Part shown: one piece after another, positions 1 to 6,605 of the stretch
Numbering within the stretch: position 1 is the first letter of the stretch
Layout of the letters: each line of letters starts with the position of its first letter
Assembly (NCBI GenBank): GCA_017550775.1
Contig: JAFZOA010000007.1
Location: 1 to 8,670 of the forward strand
Source: Ruminiclostridium sp.
GTDB lineage: Bacteria > Bacillota_A > Clostridia > Oscillospirales > Ruminococcaceae
Length of the DNA stretch: 8,670 nt
Reading direction: 5' to 3'
Made by a program: the position numbers and the translations under genes
The notes under the pieces: model-generated
The model's input: the letters and a program-made list of their open reading frames with translations, nothing else
Told to the model about the DNA's origin: nothing
Databases searched by the model: none

Positions 1-1516
1 CTATGTCCGCCTGAGACGGGGACACGGTGCTTCCCTTCATGCCCGCGAAAACGTGAGCGTCAAGATACTGCGAAAGCGTCTCGCTCCTGTTCTCACGCGC
101 CATGAACGCCGCAAGAAGCGCGATGCCCCATGCGCCGCCCTCACCCGCCGAGCTCATGAGCGTTATGTCCGCGCCGAGCGCAGCAGCAAGTATGCTCTGG
201 CTTGGAACGGGGGTCTTGAACAGACCGCCGTGGGCGTAGATACGGTCAAGAGCAATATGCTCCTCGTCGGTCAGGATATCCATTCCGATCTTTAAGGTCG
301 CAACGCAGGAATAAACGAGGCTCCTCATAAGGTTCTCGATCGTGAACGAACTGTCGGGGCTTCGGAACATAAGCGGACTTCCGCTCTGCGTACCGGTCAC
401 CGGCTCGCCCGCGTAGTAGTTGTAGGAAATGACACCGCCGCAGTCCGGCTGACCCTTTGCGGCAATCCCGTAAAGCGTGTCGTAAAGCTTTCCCTTCGGC
501 ATATCGCAGCCGGCTTCCTTTAACAGCCCGCCAAACATCGACACCCACGCGTCAAGGTCGGTGGTACAGCTGTTGCAGTGCACCATAGCTACCGGAGCGC
601 CGTCCGGGGTCGTTACCACGTCTATCTCGCGGTGGACTGCGGAAAGGTTCTTTTCGAGCACTATCATCGAGAAGATAGAAGTGCCTGCGGAGACGTTTCC
701 CGTCCTCGGAGTGATACTGTTCGTAGCCGCCATTCCCGTCTGCGCGTCGCCCTCCGGCGGACAGAAGGGAACTCCCGCGCCGAAGGTCCCTGTCGGGTCG
801 AGAAGCTTTGCGCCCTCATCCGTCAGTACGCCGGCGCACTCGCCTACCGCTGCCGTCTCCGGGAGCACGTCGAGGAGCTTCTTTCCGAAGGCGGTACCTG
901 CCGTAAGCTCGTCAAAGCGCTTCACCATAGCCGCGTCGTAGGTGCGGGTGTCGGGGTCTATCGGGAATATACCGGACGCATCACCCACACCGATGACCTT
1001 CTTTCCGGTGAGCAGGTAATGCACATAACCGGCGAGAGTGGTGACAAAGCTTATCCTGCCGATGTGCGGTTCGTTGTTCAATATCGCCTGATACAGGTGA
1101 GCTATGCTCCAGCGCTGGGGGATATTGAAGCCGAGCTCTGCCGTGAGCTTATCGGCGGCTTCCTCCGTAATGGTATTTCTCCATGTGCGGAACGGTACCA
1201 GCAGCTCGCCGTTCTCGTCGAAAGCGAGATAGCCGTGCATCATAGCGGAGATACCGAAGCCCGCCGCGCCGGTGAGCTTCACGCCGCAGTCCTTCTCAAC
1301 ATTTCGCATGAGGTCGGCGAAGCAGTCCTGAAGCCCCGCCTTTACTGCGCTGAGCGGATACGTCCAGATACAGTTGTCAAGCTCGTTCTGCCAGTCGTGA
1401 ATGCCGGACGCGAGAGGTGTATTGTCGCTTCCGATAAGCACCGCCTTTATTCTGGTGGAGCCGAACTCTATGCCTATAATTGCTTTTCCGTTCTGAATAT
1501 CGTTAGTATTACTCAT
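1..1516 (-). CDS. araK: FGGY-family carbohydrate kinase, probable L-ribulokinase (AraK type), 3' end cut by window edge
   Basis: The frame runs from ATG at 1516 to the left edge without a stop, giving 505 residues; only a short C-terminal piece should be missing, since the family is about 530 long. Visible landmarks are the N-terminal phosphate-binding loop GIEFGSTRIKA (residues 15-25, Glu in place of the usual Asp, as I recall for this subfamily), SAMMHGY (90-96), PFRTWRNTIT (108-117), NIPQRWSIAHLYQAIL (131-146), PPEGDAQTG with probable catalytic base Asp257, AGTS (277-280) and the second FGGY signature beginning HGGLFKTPVPSQS (429-441). These fit the clostridial FGGY group often annotated xylulokinase or 'ATPase', which includes AraK, a ribulokinase not orthologous to AraB shown in Clostridium acetobutylicum. 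The gene starts one base after the upstream permease stop; its ribosome site AAGAAGGG lies inside the permease end, so the two are probably translationally coupled. FGGY membership is near certain. L-ribulose as substrate is inferred from AraR and the transporter; D-xylulose is the main alternative. Confidence 0.85.
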   Translation of the reverse strand, partial: MSNTNDIQNGKAIIGIEFGSTRIKAVLIGSDNTPLASGIHDWQNELDNCIWTYPLSAVKAGLQDCFADLMRNVEKDCGVKLTGAAGFGISAMMHGYLAFDENGELLVPFRTWRNTITEEAADKLTAELGFNIPQRWSIAHLYQAILNNEPHIGRISFVTTLAGYVHYLLTGKKVIGVGDASGIFPIDPDTRTYDAAMVKRFDELTAGTAFGKKLLDVLPETAAVGECAGVLTDEGAKLLDPTGTFGAGVPFCPPEGDAQTGMAATNSITPRTGNVSAGTSIFSMIVLEKNLSAVHREIDVVTTPDGAPVAMVHCNSCTTDLDAWVSMFGGLLKEAGCDMPKGKLYDTLYGIAAKGQPDCGGVISYNYYAGEPVTGTQSGSPLMFRSPDSSFTIENLMRSLVYSCVATLKIGMDILTDEEHIALDRIYAHGGLFKTPVPSQSILAAALGADITLMSSAGEGGAWGIALLAAFMARENRSETLSQYLDAHVFAGMKGSTVSPSQADI

Positions 1517-1517
1517 T

Positions 1518-2612
1518 TTATGCACCCTTCTTATCCTTTTTGCCGGAGTCCCCATTTTCCTCGCCGGAAGTGTTCTTCTTCTTGCGGCGTGAGATTATCA
1601 CGCTCTGTACAACAAGGAATATGCAGAGCATCGCGGCTATGGTTATACCCGTCCACCATGCCTGATCCAGTCCGACCGAGGAAACGATGTTCTGTATCAG
1701 CGCGAGGGACATTGCTCCGAACAGTGTTCCGATGATGTTGCCGACACCGCCGGTAAGCATCGTGCCGCCGATGATAGAGGACGCGATCGCGTTCATTTCA
1801 GCGCCGGTAGCGTGTGACGGAGCACCTGAGCCGACGTGCAGGAAGTAAACGAATCCGCCTACACCCGCGAGAAGTCCGCAGATAACGTATGAGAGGAAGG
1901 TGGTGCGCTTTACGTTGATACCGAGCATGAGCGCGCTCTGACGGTTGCCGCCCACAGCGTAGAAATGACGGCCGGTCTGTGTCCATTTGAGTATCACGAA
2001 CAGTGCCGCGACTACAAGCAGGGCTACCACAACTCCTATCTCGACATACGCGTCAACATAATCGCCGTTCTTGTTTACCGAGCCCAGCAGCGGTATGATA
2101 AGTCTTGTTTCCTTGAGACCAACGAAGCTCTGGTTCTCAACGTTGAACGGGTTGGTATGTACGATAGTTGTCATGCCGCGCGCAAAGAACATTCCGGCGA
2201 GGGTGACAATGAACGGCTGGATGTCGAGGTACGCGATAAGAAAGCCCTGTACGATGCCGAACGCAAGCCCTATGCCGAGTGCAAGCAGCACCGCTACAAA
2301 TACGTTTCCGCCGCCTTCGTCAAGATATACGGCACAGCTCATGCATACGAGAGCCGTGACACCGCCGACGGAAATATCAATTCCTCCGGTTATCATAACG
2401 AGCGTCATGCCGCAGGATAGAACTATGAGCGCGGCGTTGGCGTTCATGAGGTTGAACAGGGTCTGGGGCTTTAAGAAGCCCTTCTGGAGAAATACGACGG
2501 CGCAGACATACATTACGAGGAATACCGCGACTGTTATGGTGGTAAGGAGGTTCGTATCGGTCATATTCCCGAGCAGACCCTTACGCCTGCCCGCGGTTTT
2601 AAGCTGTGACAT
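1518..2612 (-). CDS. yjfF: Sugar ABC transporter inner-membrane permease, YjfF-like (second permease)
   Basis: A 364-residue, highly hydrophobic protein of the RbsC/AraH permease family (BPD_transp_2). It would form half of the membrane channel, paired with the preceding permease. It has a short charged N-terminus, a first membrane segment at about residues 23-44, the family motif TGGIDISVG at 75-83 and the conserved cytoplasmic loop MNAIASSIIGGTMLTGGVG at 273-291 that contacts the ATPase. The C-terminal GLDQAWWTGITIA (314-326) matches the end of E. coli YjfF (SSWWTKIAIG) better than that of YtfT, which is why I assign it to the YjfF side. The last 25 or so residues are a Lys/Glu-rich cytoplasmic tail. 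The start is set by GGGAGG eight bases before ATG. It lies 14 bases after the first permease and one base before the kinase. The permease call is very secure; the exact sugar is not. Confidence 0.9.
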   Translation of the reverse strand: MSQLKTAGRRKGLLGNMTDTNLLTTITVAVFLVMYVCAVVFLQKGFLKPQTLFNLMNANAALIVLSCGMTLVMITGGIDISVGGVTALVCMSCAVYLDEGGGNVFVAVLLALGIGLAFGIVQGFLIAYLDIQPFIVTLAGMFFARGMTTIVHTNPFNVENQSFVGLKETRLIIPLLGSVNKNGDYVDAYVEIGVVVALLVVAALFVILKWTQTGRHFYAVGGNRQSALMLGINVKRTTFLSYVICGLLAGVGGFVYFLHVGSGAPSHATGAEMNAIASSIIGGTMLTGGVGNIIGTLFGAMSLALIQNIVSSVGLDQAWWTGITIAAMLCIFLVVQSVIISRRKKKNTSGEENGDSGKKDKKGA

Positions 2613-2626
2613 TTTCCATACCTCCC

Positions 2627-3727
2627 TTAAGCATTCGCGTCTGCGGTCCTCTTCGGCGAACGAAGCTTCTTGAAGAACCGCGAGAACTTTTCTCTTACTA
2701 CCGGCGCACTCATAACTACGAGGATAATAACGACAACAGCCTTGTATGCGGGAAGCGCGGTAGCCTGAACATCGAACTTGTAGAGCGTTGTCGTGAGGAA
2801 CTGGATAACGTAAGCGCCGAGAATAGATGCTGCCATGTTGAACTTACCGCCGCTGAGCGAGTTGCCGCCGAGCGCCACGGCAAGGATAGCGTCCATTTCG
2901 ATATCCTTCGCTATAACGGAGTAGTTGATCGTCGAAAGACGGCTTACCTTTATGAGACCCGTTACCGCCACGCATAAGCCGAGTATCACATATGTAGTGA
3001 GCTTTATGAGCTCGGGGTTGAGACCGTTAAGGCGAGAGGTCTTTTCGTTGATGCCGACCGACTGAGAGTAAAGACCGATGTTGGTGAATTTGAGCATCAG
3101 CCATGTGAGAATGAAGCACAGTATAGCGATAAGGAACGGGGTCGGGAGCGGTACCCCGGGGATATATCCGCCGAAGTAGGTAAATTCCTCACCGGGAACT
3201 ATCGGGAGCTCATTGTTGTTTATCCACGCGGCGATAGAACGTCCCGCGGTAAACAGGATAAGTGTGGCTACCATAGGCTGTATCCTGAAATACGCCACAA
3301 GAACGCCGTTGAACGCACCGAACAGCATTGCCGCTACCGCGCTTATAAGGAAGCCCACGATTATCGGAGCCTGTATCGTCTCGGGGCGGGTATCGGTCCC
3401 GCAGAGCACACGGAGCAGTACGCTTCCGGAGATCGCGATAGCCGCTCCGACGCTTATATCCTGTCCCCGTGAGGAAGCGGTAACGAGCGTCATTCCTATC
3501 GCGAGGATAGCGAGCTCGGAGCCGTTGTCGATTATGGATATGAGGTTTCCGGAGAGTATGTAATCGCCCGCGCTGTTTTGTTTGAGAGCGATCGCAAAGA
3601 ATGACGGGTCGGCGATAAAGTTGAACAGCGCAAGTACTATAAGCGCCGCAAACGGGATAAAGATCTGATTCCTGAGCAGTCCGGACAGTACAGAGCCCTT
3701 CCCTCTCGGGTCAAGTCTTTCAGCCAT
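2627..3727 (-). CDS. ytfT: Sugar ABC transporter inner-membrane permease, YtfT-like (first permease)
   Basis: A 366-residue RbsC/AraH-family permease starting MAERLDPRGKG. The frame stays open upstream to an ATG at 3799, but that would place 24 residues inside the ATPase gene with no ribosome site, whereas ATG 3727 is preceded by GGGAGGTGATAAAA, so 3727 is chosen. Membrane segments begin at about residue 22. The coupling loop is EMDAILAVALGGNSLSGG at 277-294. The usual TGGIDLSVG motif is replaced by SSRGQDISVG (85-94). Overall similarity, including the C-terminal region ending KAVVVIILVV, is to E. coli YtfT. The start codon lies within the last codons of the ATPase gene (8-base overlap ATGGCTGA), so the two are translationally coupled. 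Having two different permeases in one importer is typical of the YtfT/YjfF group and unlike ribose or E. coli arabinose systems, which use one. Confidence 0.9.
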   Translation of the reverse strand: MAERLDPRGKGSVLSGLLRNQIFIPFAALIVLALFNFIADPSFFAIALKQNSAGDYILSGNLISIIDNGSELAILAIGMTLVTASSRGQDISVGAAIAISGSVLLRVLCGTDTRPETIQAPIIVGFLISAVAAMLFGAFNGVLVAYFRIQPMVATLILFTAGRSIAAWINNNELPIVPGEEFTYFGGYIPGVPLPTPFLIAILCFILTWLMLKFTNIGLYSQSVGINEKTSRLNGLNPELIKLTTYVILGLCVAVTGLIKVSRLSTINYSVIAKDIEMDAILAVALGGNSLSGGKFNMAASILGAYVIQFLTTTLYKFDVQATALPAYKAVVVIILVVMSAPVVREKFSRFFKKLRSPKRTADANA

Positions 3728-5237
3728 TTTTATCACCTCCCGCAATAGTTGCCATGATAGTGTTCTGAGTGAGCTGTTCGCCCGTAAGCTCACCGACAAG
3801 CTTCCTGTCGCGCATTACGAGCAGTCTTGAGCAGGTGCGCAGCATTTCGTCGGTCTCGGAGGAAATGAACGTGATGCTCATTCCTTCCGAAGCGAGCTTG
3901 AGCACAAGCTTCTGAATATCCACCTTTGTGCCGACGTCGATACCTCTTGTCGGCTCGTCAAGGATAAGGTACTTGGGGTCGGTCAGGAGCCAGCGTGCAA
4001 GTATTACCTTCTGCTGGTTGCCGCCCGAAAGCGATTTGATCGGAGTGTTGACCGAGGCGGTCTTGATATCGAGCAGCTTTATGTACTTCTCGGCAAACTC
4101 GGTCGCCTTCGCGCGGGAGAACGGTCTGAAGAAGCCGGTCTTGACCTGGAGCGCGAGTATGATGTTCTCGCGCACGGACAGGTCTCCGACGATGCCGTCG
4201 CGCTTTCTGTCCTCGGGCAGATACGCTATGCCGTTCTTCATCGCGTCCTTCGGCTTGGTGATCTTCACGGACTTTCCGTCCATCTTCACCTCGCCGCTCG
4301 TAACGGTATCCGCACCGTAGATCGCGCGCACACATTCGCTTCGTCCGGAGCCGAGCAATCCTGTAAAGCCGTTTACCTCGCCGCGGCGGATATTGAAGTC
4401 GAAGGGCTTGATGCCCTCGGTGCTGCAAAGCCCCTTCGCCTCGTAAACGGGAGCTTTGCCGTCCTCCTTGAAGGCGGGCATATCGTTCTTGATATCCGCC
4501 ATATCGTCGAGCTCCTTGCCGAGCATTTTCGAAACGAGCTGTACACGCGGAAGGGTCTCTATCTCGTACTCGCCGACGAGCTGACCGTCGCGGAGAACGG
4601 TTATCCTGTCACAGACCTCATAGACCTGATCGAGGACGTGAGTTACGAATATGATGCCGACGCCGCGGCCTTTGAGCTTTCGCATGAGCGCGAAGAGCTT
4701 CGCGACCTCGGATTCGTCCAGCGACGAGGTGGGCTCGTCGAGGATAAGCACGCTGCACTCCATATCCACGGCTCTCGCGATCGCGATCATCTGCTGTACC
4801 GCGATAGAGCAGCTTGCGAGCTGCTGGGTCGGCTTTACCGCGATACCGAGGGAGTCGAGCAGCCCTGCGGCTTTCTTGTTCATTTCGCGCCAGTTTACGC
4901 CCTTTTTGTTTCCGCGGCCGATGAAGATGTTCTCCGCGACCGAAAGATTCGGACAGAGCGTGATCTCCTGGTACACGGTGCTTATACCTACGCGCTGCGC
5001 CTCCTGAGGCGAGCGGATCTGTACCGCGCCTTCGTGACCCTTGATGAAGATGTCGCCCTCATCTTTGACATAAACGCCGGTAAGCACCTTTATGAGCGTG
5101 GATTTTCCGGCGCCGTTCTCGCCCATAAGAGCGTGAATCTCGCCCTCGCGCAGTGTGAAATCAACATTCTGCAGCGCTTTTACGCCGGGGAATGATTTGT
5201 AGATACCGCGCAGTTCAAGCAGTGATCCCTGCTGCAT
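3720..5237 (-). CDS. ytfR: Sugar ABC transporter ATP-binding protein, YtfR-like, double NBD
   Basis: A 505-residue cytoplasmic ATPase with two nucleotide-binding domains in one chain, the arrangement of RbsA/MglA/YtfR. Domain 1 has Walker A GENGAGKST (39-47), Q-loop Gln90, a degenerate signature SCSIAVQQ (142-149), Walker B VLILDEP (163-169) and switch His200. Domain 2 has a degenerate Walker A GLLGSGRSE (293-301, Arg for Lys), PEDRKRDGI (341-349), a canonical LSGGNQQ signature (403-409) and Walker B YLILDEP (423-429), with Ser in the usual switch-His position (FISSE). Such one-good, one-degenerate halves are normal for sugar importers. Opening residues KSFPGVKAL and the segment FVTHVLDQVYEVCDRITVLR match E. 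coli YtfR very closely. AAGGAGGG precedes ATG 5237. The gene follows the binding protein after a 150-base gap holding a stem-loop, and overlaps the next permease by 8 bases. Confidence 0.93.
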   Translation of the reverse strand: MQQGSLLELRGIYKSFPGVKALQNVDFTLREGEIHALMGENGAGKSTLIKVLTGVYVKDEGDIFIKGHEGAVQIRSPQEAQRVGISTVYQEITLCPNLSVAENIFIGRGNKKGVNWREMNKKAAGLLDSLGIAVKPTQQLASCSIAVQQMIAIARAVDMECSVLILDEPTSSLDESEVAKLFALMRKLKGRGVGIIFVTHVLDQVYEVCDRITVLRDGQLVGEYEIETLPRVQLVSKMLGKELDDMADIKNDMPAFKEDGKAPVYEAKGLCSTEGIKPFDFNIRRGEVNGFTGLLGSGRSECVRAIYGADTVTSGEVKMDGKSVKITKPKDAMKNGIAYLPEDRKRDGIVGDLSVRENIILALQVKTGFFRPFSRAKATEFAEKYIKLLDIKTASVNTPIKSLSGGNQQKVILARWLLTDPKYLILDEPTRGIDVGTKVDIQKLVLKLASEGMSITFISSETDEMLRTCSRLLVMRDRKLVGELTGEQLTQNTIMATIAGGDKNG

Positions 5238-5275
5238 TCCTTTCCCTCCTTAAAGCTTCTGACATATTGCGGTCC

Positions 5276-5296
5276 GCGGGCTTATGAAGCACCCGC
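5276..5296 (-). other. Second, smaller stem-loop ahead of the ATPase gene
   Basis: GCGG and GCTT on the transcribed strand pair with AAGC and CCGC around a CAT loop, with a 2-base bulge. It ends 38 bases before the ATPase ATG and lies just 3' of the larger intercistronic hairpin. It might mark a processing site; it is short and could be incidental. Confidence 0.35.
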
Positions 5297-5310
5297 AGCC
5301 ACTCATTGCA

Positions 5311-5361
5311 GAGAAAGTGCGGGGAGATGTGATCTCGACCGCTCCTCCCCGCACTTGTCTC
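5311..5361 (-). other. Intercistronic stem-loop between binding protein and ATPase
   Basis: AAGTGCGGGGAG (5315-5326) and CTCCCCGCACTT (5345-5356) pair perfectly over 12 bases around an 18-base loop. GAGA (5311-5314) and TCTC (5358-5361) extend the stem by four pairs past one bulged base. On the transcribed strand no T-run follows, so it is not a standard terminator. Placed 27 bases after the binding-protein stop, it fits an mRNA-stabilising or attenuating hairpin that keeps binding protein in excess, as seen between malE and malF. Confidence 0.7.
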
Positions 5362-5387
5362 ATTTTATTGGTTTTTAAGAACTATGA

Positions 5388-6413
5388 TCAGATACCGTAG
5401 GTGTCAACATCATCCTGAGTGATAGTAGCAGCGTCAAAGCCCTTTTCGTTCATGATGATCGTCTTTTCGCCGATGGACTCACCCTTTTCGAGCTTGTCGA
5501 TGATGTCCTTGATATAGGAGGACTGGAAAGGATTGCACTGACCGTCGTAATTCCAGTTCTGCTTGAGAAGTTCTTCAAGAGCCCACTTGTTGCAGTCGAA
5601 GCCCATTACTACAACGTCCTTGCCTACGCCGTGAGAGATGTTTGCCTTATCGAGAGCAGCCACAGCGCCCTTTGCCATATCGTCGTTCTCTGCGTAGATA
5701 ACGTTGAAGGACTTACCGGAGTCGATAGCGGACTGAACGATCTGCTGAGCCTTTTCAGCGTTCCATTCTGCGGTCTGCTGTGTAACTATTGTCCAGCCGA
5801 GTTCCTTTGCTGTTGTATCGAGAGCAGCGGAACGACCCTTCTGTGCAGCGGTACCCATAACACCCTGGAGGTGGATAACTTCATACTTGGAAAGGTTCTG
5901 ACCCTTGAGCCATTCAACTGCGGTCTCGCCTTCCTTAGCCATATCGGAAACAACGGAAGCTTCATAGAGGCTCGGATCCGCGTCGATCGTACGGTCGAAG
6001 AGTATTACCTTTACGCCTGCTGTCTGAGCGTCTTTAAGAACGCTGTCCCAGCCTGCTGTATCGGCAGCGGAGAGGAGAAGGTAGTCTACCTCGTCCTGAA
6101 TGAACTTCTGAGCCGCTGTGATCTGCTCGTCGTTCTTGAGGCTGTACGCGAAGGAAGCGTCGAAGCCGTTCGCCTCGCAGAAAGTAGCCTTGAGGTCCTT
6201 ATCGTTCGCTGTACGGTAACCGGATTCGTTCGGGTCGGTGTTGATGATGCCGACCTTTATGAGCTTGCCGGTGGAAGCAGCGGGAGCCGCAGTCGTTGTA
6301 GCGCCGCCGCCGGAGTTACCGCCGGAGCTTCCGGAATTGCCGCCGCAGCCTGCAAAGAGGGTCGCGCAGAGAGCTGTTGTCACGATCATGGATAAGATCT
6401 TCTTGAGTTTCAT
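5388..6413 (-). CDS. ytfQ: Sugar-binding lipoprotein of ABC importer, YtfQ-like (periplasmic-binding-protein type I fold)
   Basis: A 341-residue extracellular solute-binding protein. Residues 1-23 are a lipoprotein signal: two Lys-rich turns, a hydrophobic core and the lipobox LFAGC with Cys23 as the acylated residue, followed by a Gly/Ser/Thr/Ala-rich linker to about residue 48. The binding domain starts LIKVGIINTDPNESGYR (51-67). It shares with E. coli YtfQ the segments ESGYRTA, SAADTAGWDSVLKDA (115-129), ILFDRTID (137-144), VIHLQGVMG (179-187) and YAENDDMAKGA (240-250), which include the sugar-contacting residues of this family (the Arg and Asp in FDRTID and the NDD). The start has GGAGGAA with a 7-T spacer before ATG 6413. 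It has its own promoter region and is followed by a stem-loop, consistent with higher expression than the membrane parts. YtfQ binds galactofuranose; here the AraR and kinase context suggests arabinose, perhaps the furanose form. Confidence 0.92.
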   Translation of the reverse strand: MKLKKILSMIVTTALCATLFAGCGGNSGSSGGNSGGGATTTAAPAASTGKLIKVGIINTDPNESGYRTANDKDLKATFCEANGFDASFAYSLKNDEQITAAQKFIQDEVDYLLLSAADTAGWDSVLKDAQTAGVKVILFDRTIDADPSLYEASVVSDMAKEGETAVEWLKGQNLSKYEVIHLQGVMGTAAQKGRSAALDTTAKELGWTIVTQQTAEWNAEKAQQIVQSAIDSGKSFNVIYAENDDMAKGAVAALDKANISHGVGKDVVVMGFDCNKWALEELLKQNWNYDGQCNPFQSSYIKDIIDKLEKGESIGEKTIIMNEKGFDAATITQDDVDTYGI

Positions 6414-6449
6414 AAAAAAATTCCTCCATTTTCAATTACTTTGTCCGTA

Positions 6450-6466
6450 TAACGAAGTGTTCGTTA
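6450..6466. repeat. Perfect 17-base palindrome at the 5' end of the importer transcript
   Basis: TAACGAAGTGTTCGTTA is a perfect 7-base inverted repeat around GTG. In RNA it would form a 7-base-pair hairpin with a 3-base loop starting about six nucleotides from the predicted transcription start, 37-53 bases ahead of the binding-protein ATG. It may stabilise the mRNA 5' end or be a protein-binding operator. It does not resemble the AraR box. Confidence 0.6.
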
Positions 6467-6482
6467 ACTTGTATTTACATTA
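6467..6482. promoter_or_regulatory. Secondary AraR operator-like site over the importer -10
   Basis: ACTTGTATTTACATTA matches 10 of 14 arm positions. Its centre is 22 bases, about two turns, from that of the 6489-6504 site, as expected for paired binding. It overlaps the -10 box and predicted start. Confidence 0.4.
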
Positions 6483-6484
6483 TA
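6479..6484 (-). promoter_or_regulatory. -10 box of the importer operon promoter
   Basis: A perfect TATAAT on the minus strand, with a predicted start near 6472 and a leader of about 59 bases to the binding-protein ATG. At the proper distance upstream there is only TATAAA (6507-6502), a poor -35, and no TGn extension. Such a promoter often needs an activator, and an AraC-type gene lies just upstream. Confidence 0.55.
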
Positions 6485-6488
6485 TCCA

Positions 6489-6504
6489 ATTTGTACATAC
6501 ATTT
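6489..6504. promoter_or_regulatory. AraR operator at the importer promoter
   Basis: ATTTGTACATACATTT matches 12 of 14 arm positions of the AraR box, with a perfect left arm. It lies immediately upstream of the -10 box, across the spacer and -35 region, where a bound repressor would block RNA polymerase. Confidence 0.65.
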
Positions 6505-6549
6505 ATACTAAAAATAATATTATTAATGTTTAATATTTTATGATTTGGT

Positions 6550-6565
6550 AAAAGTATGTATAAAT
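6550..6565. promoter_or_regulatory. Distal AraR-like half-site upstream of the importer promoter
   Basis: AAAAGTATGTATAAAT carries a near-complete right arm (TATAAAT, 6 of 7) and the inner GTA of the left arm, 10 of 14 in total. Its centre is 61 bases upstream of the 6489-6504 site. It could be a looping partner, or an AraC-type target, or chance in AT-rich DNA. Confidence 0.25.
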
Positions 6566-6589
6566 CGAAGTAATGCCGGATGTTTTAAT

Positions 6590-6605
6590 GCCGTCGGAAC
6601 ACGGC
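6590..6605 (-). terminator. Weak stem-loop directly after the AraC-type gene
   Basis: GCCGT and ACGGC pair around a 6-base loop, starting at the base after the TGA stop of the regulator gene. There is no run of T after it on the minus strand (ATTAAAAC follows), so it is at best a partial terminator, and readthrough from the araR unit into the importer is plausible. Confidence 0.3.

Noticed and set aside
578..1735. Long plus-strand open frame (385 residues) opposite the kinase and second permease
   Set aside because: Its translation is Arg/His/Ser-rich with no recognisable motif, it spans the junction of two well-supported minus-strand genes, and it is an antisense shadow of their codon bias.
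3728..3799. Upstream in-frame start for the first permease
   Set aside because: No ribosome site precedes ATG 3799 and the extra residues lie within ATPase coding sequence; ATG 3727 has GGGAGGTGA in place.
5311..5361. Intercistronic hairpin as a full Rho-independent terminator
   Set aside because: On the transcribed strand the stem is followed by TGCAATGAG, not a T-run. The T-rich flank is on the other strand, where no gene is present.
6414..6605. A catabolite-response (CcpA cre) site
   Set aside because: I looked for a TGNAANCGNNNNCA-like sequence in this and the araR upstream region and saw no convincing match.
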